Shown piece by piece: positions 49,146-57,606 of a DNA stretch of 64,000 nucleotides. Position 1 is the first letter of the stretch. The number at the start of each line of letters is the position of its first letter. A program made the translations under genes and the position numbers. The notes beneath the pieces were generated by a model. That model was given only the letters and a program-made list of their open reading frames with translations, was not told the origin of the DNA and made no database searches. The stretch spans positions 1 through 64,000 of the forward strand of contig NC_015391.1 of the NCBI RefSeq assembly GCF_000195575.1, written 5' to 3'. This DNA is from Carnobacterium sp. 17-4 (GTDB lineage: Bacteria; Bacillota; Bacilli; Lactobacillales; Carnobacteriaceae).

Positions 49146-50375
49146 ATGAATAAGTTACGAACGTCAAATTTAACCATTCAAATTATGGTTATGACTATAT
49201 TGGGAATTGTCTGTGGAGCTCTATTCGGACAATACCTAGGGTTTTTAGATGTGTTGGGTAAAATATTCTTACGGTTAATCCAAATGTCAATCGTGGTATT
49301 GATTATGGGACAAATTATTGAAGCTGTTGGAAATTTAAATCCTAGAGGTTTAGGGAAAATTGGGGTAAAGACATTTAGTTTATTCATTTTCTCATCTTTA
49401 ATGGCAGCAGTTATTGGAGTAACAGCTGGAGTTGTATTTAGCCCCGGATCAAGAGTAGATATAACTTTACTTAATGTTTCAGGAGAAGCTATTGAAACAA
49501 CAGCAACAGGATCAATACCAGAATTAATTTTAGGTTTTTTCCCCACAAATATTTTTAGTTCAATGACAGAAGGATCAATAGTTCAAGTGATTGTCTTTTC
49601 ATTAATTTTTGGTATCGCTTTAAGTTTTGTAAGAGTAGAACAAAAAGAAAACACTATACTAGAATGGATAAAACAAATTAATGCTATTATCTTAAAAATG
49701 ATTGGATTGATTATGAAAATAGCACCAATTGGTATATTCGCAATTATCGCTTCTACTATTAGCAAAATGGGACTCAGTGTTATTCTCCCTATGGGCAAAT
49801 ATCTTATTGTGTATGGTTTTGCTACTATACTCTATTTATTAATCTGGTTTATTGCTACTTCACTCTACCTTAAAGTTTCCATTATACAGTTAACAAAAAA
49901 CATGTTTCAAATGTCCTTAATGGCATTAACAACAACTTCATCAGCGATTACATTGCCTACAGCATTGCATGACTCAAAAGAAAAATTAGGTATTAGTGAT
50001 CGTATAGCCAAATTGGTTCTACCTTTAGGTATGTCGCTTAATAGTAATGGTTCGTCTATGCATATGGCGATTACGATTGTAACAATAGCACAAATTTATG
50101 GAGTGACATATGGAATGAATGACTATGTTTATATAGTTATCCTTTCTACAATGGCTTCCTTAGCAAATGCGGTTGTTCCTGGTGCAGGTCTTGTTTCATT
50201 ATCCATTGTAATTCCAAGTATGGGACTGCCTATTGAAAGCATCGCCTTATTTGCGGGAGTAGATTGGTTTGTCGGAATGCTAAGAACAATTTTGAATGTA
50301 GATTCAGATACGACAACGGCATTAATTATTGCAAAAAGTGAAAATGAATTGGATTATGACATCTTTAATCGCTAG
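49146..50375 (+). CDS. DAACS-family dicarboxylate/amino acid:cation symporter
   Basis: 409 aa with eight TM segments and two re-entrant loops of the GltPh type. HP1 serine motif TTTSSAITLP is present. The Na-binding NMDGT motif reads NSNGSS (Asp to Asn). In TM8 the substrate region reads DWFVGMLRTILNVDSD: the Arg that binds a side-chain carboxylate is kept, but the Asp that binds the amino group of aspartate is Gly. This suggests a substrate with a carboxylate but no alpha-amino group. AGAAGGGAG precedes ATG 49146. First intact gene after the regulator. Confidence 0.88.
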   Translation: MNKLRTSNLTIQIMVMTILGIVCGALFGQYLGFLDVLGKIFLRLIQMSIVVLIMGQIIEAVGNLNPRGLGKIGVKTFSLFIFSSLMAAVIGVTAGVVFSPGSRVDITLLNVSGEAIETTATGSIPELILGFFPTNIFSSMTEGSIVQVIVFSLIFGIALSFVRVEQKENTILEWIKQINAIILKMIGLIMKIAPIGIFAIIASTISKMGLSVILPMGKYLIVYGFATILYLLIWFIATSLYLKVSIIQLTKNMFQMSLMALTTTSSAITLPTALHDSKEKLGISDRIAKLVLPLGMSLNSNGSSMHMAITIVTIAQIYGVTYGMNDYVYIVILSTMASLANAVVPGAGLVSLSIVIPSMGLPIESIALFAGVDWFVGMLRTILNVDSDTTTALIIAKSENELDYDIFNR

Positions 50376-50455
50376 GTATGGATGATTTATAAAAAAATTA
50401 GCCAAATAATGTAAAGAATTAAAAAATAATAGTAGTACAGAAAAGGGGAGCACAC

Positions 50456-51817
50456 ATGAAAAACAAAATGATAAAAAATTTATGGTTCTTATTGCTTGGT
50501 ATTTTTTCTTTCTCTATCCCTACCATTGTTTATGCTGCAGGCATCGAAACCACTAATGTTCCATCTGGTTGGATGGCGATCATGACCTTGATTCCTTTAA
50601 TAGTTGTTTTAACATTGCTATTTTTAAAAGTGGATATGATCATCGCAGGATTAGTTGGTGGAGTTATTGCAATGATACTTGGTGGTATTGGGTTAGCCGA
50701 AGCCAATACCAAAGTGTTAGAAGCTATTCCTACAATGTTAAGCATTACCGTTCCTATTATCAATTCAGCTATTGCAATGGCTGTGTTTAAGTCAGGCGGT
50801 TATACAGCTGCACTTACATTAGCCAGCAGAGTCACTAAAGGAAAAGTAGAATATGTTTCTGGTTTTATTGTCATACTATTAGCAGCTGCTACCTATATGT
50901 CTGGTATTGGTGGAGGAAGTGCTATGGTTATTGCTCCTTTAGCATTTGCAGCTGTAGGGGTTGTTCCTGAATTAATTGCAGGGATGTCTTTAGCAGCAGC
51001 TGTTTCCTTTACAACATCACCTGCTTCACTTGAATCAAGTATTACCTCTGAACTAGGTGGTTTTGAAGTTGCTGAATACGTAGCCACCATGCGTCCATAC
51101 TGGATCTTATTTGTTGTCTTGGCAGTGTTATTAGCGTTCTTTGGAACAAAGAGAAGGCATATTGGTTTTAAAGAAGATGCATCCAATGAATATACAAATA
51201 TGAGCAATGGAGAACTGTTTAAATATACGTTACCAGCTATTTTCTTATTGTTTGCTGTTATTTTTGGACCTTTAGTCAATAACTTAGTTGGTGTAGCTAT
51301 ATTCACACCAATCGTTTATATGTTCGTTACGTTAGGTTTGATCTTTGTTTGTACGAAGTTCAAATTAAATGAAACGGTAGCGGCTATGGTAGATGGCTCT
51401 AGTTACATCTTAACACGACTATTCCAAGTAGGGATTTTTCTAGGATTTATCAACATTATTGCTGAAACAGGTACTTTTGGAGTGATTGTGGGAGTTGCTA
51501 ACTTAGCGCCAACTTTTCTAGTTGTTCCTGTAGCTGTTTTAACAGGTATTTTGATTGGAATTCCAGCGGGAGCTTATGTAGGTTCAGTTTTGGCGTTAGT
51601 GCTTCCAGTAGGCATTTCATTGGGATTCTCGCCTTTAGCTTTAGGTCTAGTTACGATGGGAGTAGGTATGGGAAGCCAAATGAGTTTTGTAAATATTACT
51701 ATGCAAGCTTTATCATCCGGATTCCAAGTTCCTATTTTAGATGTCGTAAAAGGAAATGTGAAATGGATTAGCATGGCTTCTATCTTATTGCTAATTATAT
51801 CATTAGTATTTGCTTAA
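50456..51817 (+). CDS. IT-superfamily permease (DcuC/NhaC-like)
   Basis: 453 aa with about 11-12 membrane helices, an apparent first helix ending AAGIETTNV, and repeated Gly/Ser-rich re-entrant motifs (YMSGIGGGSAMVIAPLAF and GVGMGSQMSFVN) typical of the ion-transporter superfamily of carboxylate and Na+/H+ carriers. Exact family is not certain. AGGGGAG before ATG 50456, 80 bp after the DAACS gene; the amidohydrolase follows at 25 bp. Two carriers in one cluster may import substrate and export product. Confidence 0.75.
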   Translation: MKNKMIKNLWFLLLGIFSFSIPTIVYAAGIETTNVPSGWMAIMTLIPLIVVLTLLFLKVDMIIAGLVGGVIAMILGGIGLAEANTKVLEAIPTMLSITVPIINSAIAMAVFKSGGYTAALTLASRVTKGKVEYVSGFIVILLAAATYMSGIGGGSAMVIAPLAFAAVGVVPELIAGMSLAAAVSFTTSPASLESSITSELGGFEVAEYVATMRPYWILFVVLAVLLAFFGTKRRHIGFKEDASNEYTNMSNGELFKYTLPAIFLLFAVIFGPLVNNLVGVAIFTPIVYMFVTLGLIFVCTKFKLNETVAAMVDGSSYILTRLFQVGIFLGFINIIAETGTFGVIVGVANLAPTFLVVPVAVLTGILIGIPAGAYVGSVLALVLPVGISLGFSPLALGLVTMGVGMGSQMSFVNITMQALSSGFQVPILDVVKGNVKWISMASILLLIISLVFA

Positions 51818-51842
51818 ACTTTATAAGAGAGGGTGTAAAAGA

Positions 51843-53066
51843 ATGGATATTTTATTAAAACAAGTTCGATTGAATGATGGAGAAGAATTAAAAGATGTTG
51901 GTATCAAAGGTGGAAAGATTGTAGCAATTGAGAAAGAGATTTCTGAACAAGCCAAACAAGTTATTGAAGCGCAAGGACGAGTATTAGTACCCGGATTTGT
52001 AGAAAGCCATATTCATTTAGATAAAGCTTTGATTGCAAACCGTAAACCCAACAAATCAGGTACCTTACAAGAAGCCATTAAAGTAACAGCTGATTTGAAA
52101 CCAACATTTTCAAAAGAAGATATTTATGAACGTGCAAAACAAGCTTTAGAAATGATCATTCCAAGAGGCGTAACGGCTATACGAACACATTCTGAATTTG
52201 ATCCAGCACAAGGATTTACTGGATTTGAAACTATTTTGAAATTAAAAGAAGAATACAAGCATTTAGTTGATATACAAGTGGTTGCTTTTCCGCAAGAAGG
52301 AATTTTTAAAGCACCTGGAACGGATAAGATGATGTATGAGGCCATGGAAATGGGAGCAGATGTCGTAGGCGGTATTCCTTACAATGATGCACCGGCAAAT
52401 GAACACATCGATTTAATTTTTGAAATTGCTAAAAAGTACAATAAGCCTATTGATTTGCATCAAGATTTTAGTGATGAGGCAGACAATATTTCGATTGAAT
52501 ATTTATGTCGTAAAACGATTGAAGAAGGGTATCAAGGAAGAGTAGCTGTAGGACATTTGACGGCACTTCATGCATTACCAAAAGAAAAACTTGATCCCAT
52601 TATTCAATTAATAGTCGAAGCTCAAATCAGCGTAATGGCTTTACCAGCAACTGATTTACACTTAGGAGCACGTAATGACACTTATAATGTGAGACGAGCT
52701 GTAACACCTATACGTAAATTAAGGGATGCAGGAGTTAATATGTGTATAGCAACCAATAATATTCGGAATGCCTTCACCCCATATGGAAATGGAGATATTT
52801 TGCAAACAGCAATGTTAGCTATCCCTGTGGCTCATTTAGGTGGAGCAGATGATTTACACACGGTGTTGCCTATGATTACGGATAATCCTGCAAAAGCAAT
52901 AGGGTTAAAAAATTATGGGATCAAGGTAGGAAATAACGCAGATGTAGTTTTATTAGATACGCTCATCAAAGAGAATGCGATTATTGATATTCCTGAAAGA
53001 CTTTATGTTATAAAAAATGGAAAAGTTACTGTTGAAAATCATAAAGAAACAGTTGTGTATCGTTAA
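51843..53066 (+). CDS. Cytosine-deaminase-like amidohydrolase
   Basis: 407-aa metal-dependent amidohydrolase of the CodA/creatinine-deaminase branch. Metal and catalytic motifs: ESHIHLDKAL (HxH), DLHQDFSDE, VGHLTALHAL and the lid ATDLHLG. At the end of strand 8, where CodA has FGHDDVMDPW, this protein reads CIATNNIRNAF, so the usual Asp is Asn. That hints at a changed reaction or metal use. An in-frame start at 51810 would overlap the permease stop; ATG 51843 with AGAGGG is preferred. Substrate unknown; a ring-opening of a cyclic ureide would fit the neighbours. Confidence 0.85.
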   Translation: MDILLKQVRLNDGEELKDVGIKGGKIVAIEKEISEQAKQVIEAQGRVLVPGFVESHIHLDKALIANRKPNKSGTLQEAIKVTADLKPTFSKEDIYERAKQALEMIIPRGVTAIRTHSEFDPAQGFTGFETILKLKEEYKHLVDIQVVAFPQEGIFKAPGTDKMMYEAMEMGADVVGGIPYNDAPANEHIDLIFEIAKKYNKPIDLHQDFSDEADNISIEYLCRKTIEEGYQGRVAVGHLTALHALPKEKLDPIIQLIVEAQISVMALPATDLHLGARNDTYNVRRAVTPIRKLRDAGVNMCIATNNIRNAFTPYGNGDILQTAMLAIPVAHLGGADDLHTVLPMITDNPAKAIGLKNYGIKVGNNADVVLLDTLIKENAIIDIPERLYVIKNGKVTVENHKETVVYR

Positions 53067-53163
53067 AATTAGAGGGATTTATGTTTCATCATAGAGGAAT
53101 ACGTTATTATTTGAATTTGACGTAATAATAAATAGCTAAATAAAGAATGGAGGTAAAATAAAA

Positions 53164-56100
53164 ATGATTTATACAAAAATAAAAGAAAACAGTTACCAAG
53201 ACTCTATCAACTTAATGTTATTAACAAATGCCGTTAGTACAATAGATGGAGTTGAAAAAACTCAAGTTATGATGGGAACAGATGCTAATAAAGACATATT
53301 GAAAGAAGCAGGACTTTATAATGAAGAAGTTCAAAAAGCGCAGCCTAGTGACATGGTTGTAGCAGTTGATTCTGAAAATGAAGAAGTTCTTGCAACAGTT
53401 ATGGAAGAAGTAGAAAGTTTTTTGAGTGATTTATCAGTAAAAAAAGAGAGCAGTCAAGTAAAGGATGTGCGTAACTGGAAAGAAGCACTGGAAGTGCAAA
53501 CCGATGCGAATATTGCGCTTATTTCTGTACCTGGTATTTACGCCTCTGATGAAATTGAAAAGGCTCTGGACAATAATCTGCATGTGTTTGTATTTAGTGA
53601 CAATGTATCAAAAGCAGATGAAGTTCGTTTAAAGAAAAAAGCGCATGAAAAAGGATTATTGGTAATGGGTCCTGACTGTGGGACAGGGATCATTTCTAAT
53701 ATACCTATGGCCTTTACGAATGTTGTGAAATCAGGAAATATTGGTATTGTAGGTGCTTCTGGAACTGGAATTCAAGAAGTAACAACTATCATTGATCGTC
53801 TAGGCGGGGGCGTAATTCATGCAATCGGTACTGGTGGGCGTGACCTTTCAGAAGAAGTTGGGGCGATTACAATGAAAGACGCTTTGATTGGACTAGCTGA
53901 ACACGAACCTACAGATGTCATTGTGGTGATTTCTAAACCTCCTGCACCAGCTGTACGTGATGAAGTGGTTCAATTGTTGCACGATTTGCCTAAGCCGGTA
54001 GTTGCTATTTTTGTAGGTGAGAATCCTGACCACCACGAAGGAGATGTCTATTTAGCCCATACATTGGAAGAAGCTGCTTATATGGCAGTTGATTTGGCTA
54101 ATGGAAAAGAAGTTAAAGGCCAGTACAGAGAAAAACCAAGATATGAAGGAAACGAAAAGGTTGATACTTCTAAAACAGTTAAAGGGCTTTATTCTGGAGG
54201 AACATTGGCTTCAGAAGCTGCAATGTTGATATCTGAAGCACTGGAATTAGGAGGTCTAATCAAAGAAGAAGGCTATGTTTTAAAAGCCAAAGGTTTTGAA
54301 GTTATGGATTTAGGAGACGATATCTATACACAAGGAAAACCTCATCCCATGATTGATCCAGAAGTTCGCAAAAATAAGATTCTTGAATATGCGGCTGATA
54401 AAAGTACCGGCATCATCTTATTAGATGTGGTTCTTGGCTATGGCTCACATCCTGATATGGCGAAAGCCTTAGAACCAGTGATCAAAGAAGCTCTTGAAAA
54501 AGCTAAAGCTGAAAACCGTGAACTGTATTTTATTGGAACAGTTTGTGGAACCAAACAAGATCCACAAGATTATGATCAAACAAAACGTACATTAGAAGAG
54601 GCGGGCGTATTGGTTGAAGAGAGTAATGCAAAAGCTGTTCGTCTAGCTTTGCATTTGATGGGCAAAGATATAACCGATGAAGCTAAGGTAATTCAACCTT
54701 ACACTGACGAAAAACAGGTATTACCAAAAGCAAGCGAAGCAATCACAACTTTGCTAAATAGCAAACCATCAGTAATTAACATCGGTGTAGAAAGCTTCAG
54801 CGAAGTTGTACGGGAACATGGTGGAGAAGCTGTTCAATACAATTGGAAACCAGTGGCAGGCGGAAATCGTAAAATGATTAAAATATTGAAAAAATTAAGC
54901 CAACTTGATGATTTAAATGAACAAAATGAACGTGTTATCGGTCGATTTAGAGATGCACAGCCATTTCTAGTAGATGTGGTACCAGCTCATACTGTTATTC
55001 CAGAACTGAAAGAAAAAGTGTTATTACATGCTGGACCGCCTATCTCTTATGACGAAATGACAGGACCGATGCAAGGATCTTGTATAGGAGCTATCCTATA
55101 CGAAGGATGGGCAGAAACTGAAGAAGAAGCGAGTACAATGCTTAAACAGGGCGAGTTTACCTTTATTCCATGCCATCACGTCAATGCAGTAGGACCAATG
55201 GGTGGAATTACTTCAATGAGTATGCCAGTCTTAGTTGTTGAAAATCGATTGGGTGGGAACACAGCGTACTGTATTTTAAATGAAGGCATTGGAAAAGTAT
55301 TACGTTTTGGTGCTTACTCGCAAGAGGTGGTTGACCGCCTAACATGGATACAACATACACTTGGTCCTGTCTTAGGAAAAGCGTTACGCAAATTAGATGG
55401 TGGATTGAACGTGAATGTCTTGATTGCTAAAGCAATTACAATGGGAGACGAGTTCCACCAACGAAATATAGCCGCTAGTTTATTATTTTTAAAAGAAATG
55501 TCTCCAACTATTTTGTCATTGGATGATGTTCACAATGATACAAAATTAGAAGTTATTCAATTTTTAGCAAATACGGATCAGTTTTTCTTGAATATTATGA
55601 TGGCAACTGGGAAAGCAATTGTTGATGGTGCTCGACAAGAAAAAGAAGGTTCCATTGTTACAACAATGACACGTAATGGTAAAGATTTTGGGATCCGTAT
55701 CAGTTCATTAGGAGATCAATGGTTTACAGCTCCTGTAAATACACCTAAAGGTCTTTATTTCACAGGATTTAGTGAAGAAGATGGAAATCCAGATATTGGA
55801 GATAGTGCTATTACGGAAACTATTGGAGTTGGTGGTATGGCAATGATTGCGGCACCAGGAGTTACGCGTTTTGTTGGAGCAGGAGGATTTGAAGATGCTT
55901 TAAAAGTAAGTAATGAAATGAGCGAAATTTGTGTAGCTCATAATCCTAATTACAGCATTCCAACATGGGACTTTCAGGGTGCATGTCTAGGAATCGATAT
56001 TCTAAAAGTTGTTGAAACGGGAATTACACCAATTATCAATACTGGTATTGCACACAAAAAAGCTGGCCTTGGACAAGTCGGAGCTGGCACCGTACGCGCT

Positions 56101-56172
56101 CCACTGGCATGTTTTGAGAAGGCTTTGGAAGCTTACGCAGAATCTTTAGGAATTAAGATAGAGGAAGCATAA
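53164..56172 (+). CDS. FdrA-YlbE fusion: oxamate carbamoyltransferase-type subunits in one chain
   Basis: 1002 aa. Residues 1-510 match FdrA, an acyl-CoA-synthetase-like protein (VMGPDCGTGIISNIPMAF, VGASGTGIQEV, ISKPPAPAVRDEV). After a short linker, about 536-1002 match YlbE (DUF1116): VVPAHTVIPELKEK, GPMQGSCIGAILYEGW, PCHHVNAVGPMGGITSM, NTGIAHKKAGLGQVGAG. E. coli has these as two genes (about 555 and 419 aa). Together with YlbF they make the oxamate carbamoyltransferase of allantoin use. GGAGG before ATG 53164; stop overlaps the DUF2877 gene. No frame break at the junction. Confidence 0.92.
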   Translation: MIYTKIKENSYQDSINLMLLTNAVSTIDGVEKTQVMMGTDANKDILKEAGLYNEEVQKAQPSDMVVAVDSENEEVLATVMEEVESFLSDLSVKKESSQVKDVRNWKEALEVQTDANIALISVPGIYASDEIEKALDNNLHVFVFSDNVSKADEVRLKKKAHEKGLLVMGPDCGTGIISNIPMAFTNVVKSGNIGIVGASGTGIQEVTTIIDRLGGGVIHAIGTGGRDLSEEVGAITMKDALIGLAEHEPTDVIVVISKPPAPAVRDEVVQLLHDLPKPVVAIFVGENPDHHEGDVYLAHTLEEAAYMAVDLANGKEVKGQYREKPRYEGNEKVDTSKTVKGLYSGGTLASEAAMLISEALELGGLIKEEGYVLKAKGFEVMDLGDDIYTQGKPHPMIDPEVRKNKILEYAADKSTGIILLDVVLGYGSHPDMAKALEPVIKEALEKAKAENRELYFIGTVCGTKQDPQDYDQTKRTLEEAGVLVEESNAKAVRLALHLMGKDITDEAKVIQPYTDEKQVLPKASEAITTLLNSKPSVINIGVESFSEVVREHGGEAVQYNWKPVAGGNRKMIKILKKLSQLDDLNEQNERVIGRFRDAQPFLVDVVPAHTVIPELKEKVLLHAGPPISYDEMTGPMQGSCIGAILYEGWAETEEEASTMLKQGEFTFIPCHHVNAVGPMGGITSMSMPVLVVENRLGGNTAYCILNEGIGKVLRFGAYSQEVVDRLTWIQHTLGPVLGKALRKLDGGLNVNVLIAKAITMGDEFHQRNIAASLLFLKEMSPTILSLDDVHNDTKLEVIQFLANTDQFFLNIMMATGKAIVDGARQEKEGSIVTTMTRNGKDFGIRISSLGDQWFTAPVNTPKGLYFTGFSEEDGNPDIGDSAITETIGVGGMAMIAAPGVTRFVGAGGFEDALKVSNEMSEICVAHNPNYSIPTWDFQGACLGIDILKVVETGITPIINTGIAHKKAGLGQVGAGTVRAPLACFEKALEAYAESLGIKIEEA

Positions 56173-57038
56173 TGATACGCAATCAAAGAGAGACAAAGAG
56201 TAACTTTTTGTCTTTCTTATTACAAGAGCCTCTACAATTGGGTAAAGTGCATACAATTTTTGGCAATAGCCTTAACATAAAATTTCCTGTTGGTTTAGTA
56301 CATATTGGACAAACAGGAATGGTATTATCGCCGTTTGGTTGTTTAATCGAACCAAAAGATTTTCAACGAATACGTGCTTTAAGTCAACCAGGAGATATAG
56401 TAAGGTTTAAACAAGGGCAACTACTTTTATATACACAAGATGAGGTTATTAAAATTGCGTTGAACCAATTTGAGGTAATAGACCTTACTATACCCAAAAT
56501 AGGACTCTCTGCCCAAGACTTAAAAGGAAATTTAGTGTATCACTTGCTAGAAGAAGCATTTTTTTCCTTATCTATAGAGACAGGTCTACCGTTAAATGAG
56601 ACTATAAAAGAAGGTCTTCAATCATTGTCTGAACCTCATATGAAAGATAAAAAATTGACAGATGAAAAAATCATTCGTTTACTGATTGGTAGAGGGATTG
56701 GATTGACTCCAAGTGGGGATGACATTTTAATCGGATATACATTTGCTAGGTTACTTTTTCAAAAAGCAAATAGCTGGCAGTTAAGGTTATCAGGTGCTTT
56801 ACAAGAAATAAAAACGACAGCCATTAGCGAAGCCTATTTTAATGCATTACTTCATAGCAGTATAAATGAGAATTTTTTACATTTAGCTCAATTATTTTAT
56901 GAACAGGATCGAAAAAAAATAAGTAATGAACTTCAAAAGTTGAAACAATTTGGGCACACATCTGGAACGGACACATTATATGGATTTGCTTTAGGGTTAC
57001 GATACATCCAAAAAGAATGGGAGGATAGAAGGTGTTGA
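56172..57038 (+). CDS. DUF2877 protein (YlbF/AllH-like)
   Basis: 288 aa. Signature GRGIGLTPSGDDILIGYTFA near 175-195 and the C-terminal GHTSGTDTLYGFALGL. E. coli YlbF is the third component of the oxamate carbamoyltransferase set with FdrA and YlbE. Its start overlaps the fusion gene stop by one base, so the parts are made together. No carbamate kinase follows in the window; arcC elsewhere would be needed to get ATP from carbamoyl phosphate. Confidence 0.88.
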   Translation: MIRNQRETKSNFLSFLLQEPLQLGKVHTIFGNSLNIKFPVGLVHIGQTGMVLSPFGCLIEPKDFQRIRALSQPGDIVRFKQGQLLLYTQDEVIKIALNQFEVIDLTIPKIGLSAQDLKGNLVYHLLEEAFFSLSIETGLPLNETIKEGLQSLSEPHMKDKKLTDEKIIRLLIGRGIGLTPSGDDILIGYTFARLLFQKANSWQLRLSGALQEIKTTAISEAYFNALLHSSINENFLHLAQLFYEQDRKKISNELQKLKQFGHTSGTDTLYGFALGLRYIQKEWEDRRC

Positions 57039-57606
57039 AGTTTAAGAGGATAAATAGTATCGAAAAATAAAAGATATAGTTAAACAAAATCGAAATAAAC
57101 ACATTCAGAATTTGACTGTGTTTATTTCAGATATATATTGTACTAAATAGTAGCTGATTATTAAGAAACTAAGATAGTCAAATTTTTGCTGTTTTTTGTT
57201 TATCATGTTTTTCCTAAAGGAGAACCCCAATGACCGAACCAAAAATGTGCTTCACATGTTAACATTTAATAAGCAGACAATAAAACAGAAATCACACTGT
57301 TTATACTGCTACATATTTACTTACTTTCAATACTGCCTTCTAGTGTTCATAGCGATAGCTAATGCTGCAAAGCTTTAGCCAATGGTTGTAACACTTATTA
57401 CTGAGATATAGTTAAAACTAAAGTCTTTGTTTGTTGATATATGGGTTCAAATTAGTTAACTTATAGGACTACAAGGCATGCTATAAAAGAGAAGAGCTCA
57501 TTGCTCTGTATTTCTCAATATCAAAAAAATATAGAGCTAATTAATTTGGGTTATCATCTTTATCTCCGTATAATAAGGATAGGATTATACGAGAGGGGAA
57601 AAGAAT
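57039..57606. other. Gene-free region
   Basis: 568 bp. Apart from the hairpin at 57092-57128, only short ORFs without ribosome sites occur (the longest about 60 codons at 57196). No recognisable RNA or repeat. Confidence 0.55.
57092..57128 (+). terminator. Hairpin after the DUF2877 gene
   Basis: Perfect GAAATAAACACA / TGTGTTTATTTC stem; the T-tract is only partial (TTTATTTC in the 3' arm). Confidence 0.7.

Noticed and set aside
53104-53131. TTATTATT/AATAATAA inverted repeat before the FdrA-YlbE gene
   Set aside because: Pure A/T 8-mers with a 12-nt loop are expected by chance at this base composition; no evidence for an operator.
57196-57378. 60-codon ORF downstream of the DUF2877 gene
   Set aside because: Although AAAGGAG-like sequence is near, the peptide has no recognisable pattern and lies in AT-rich spacer.
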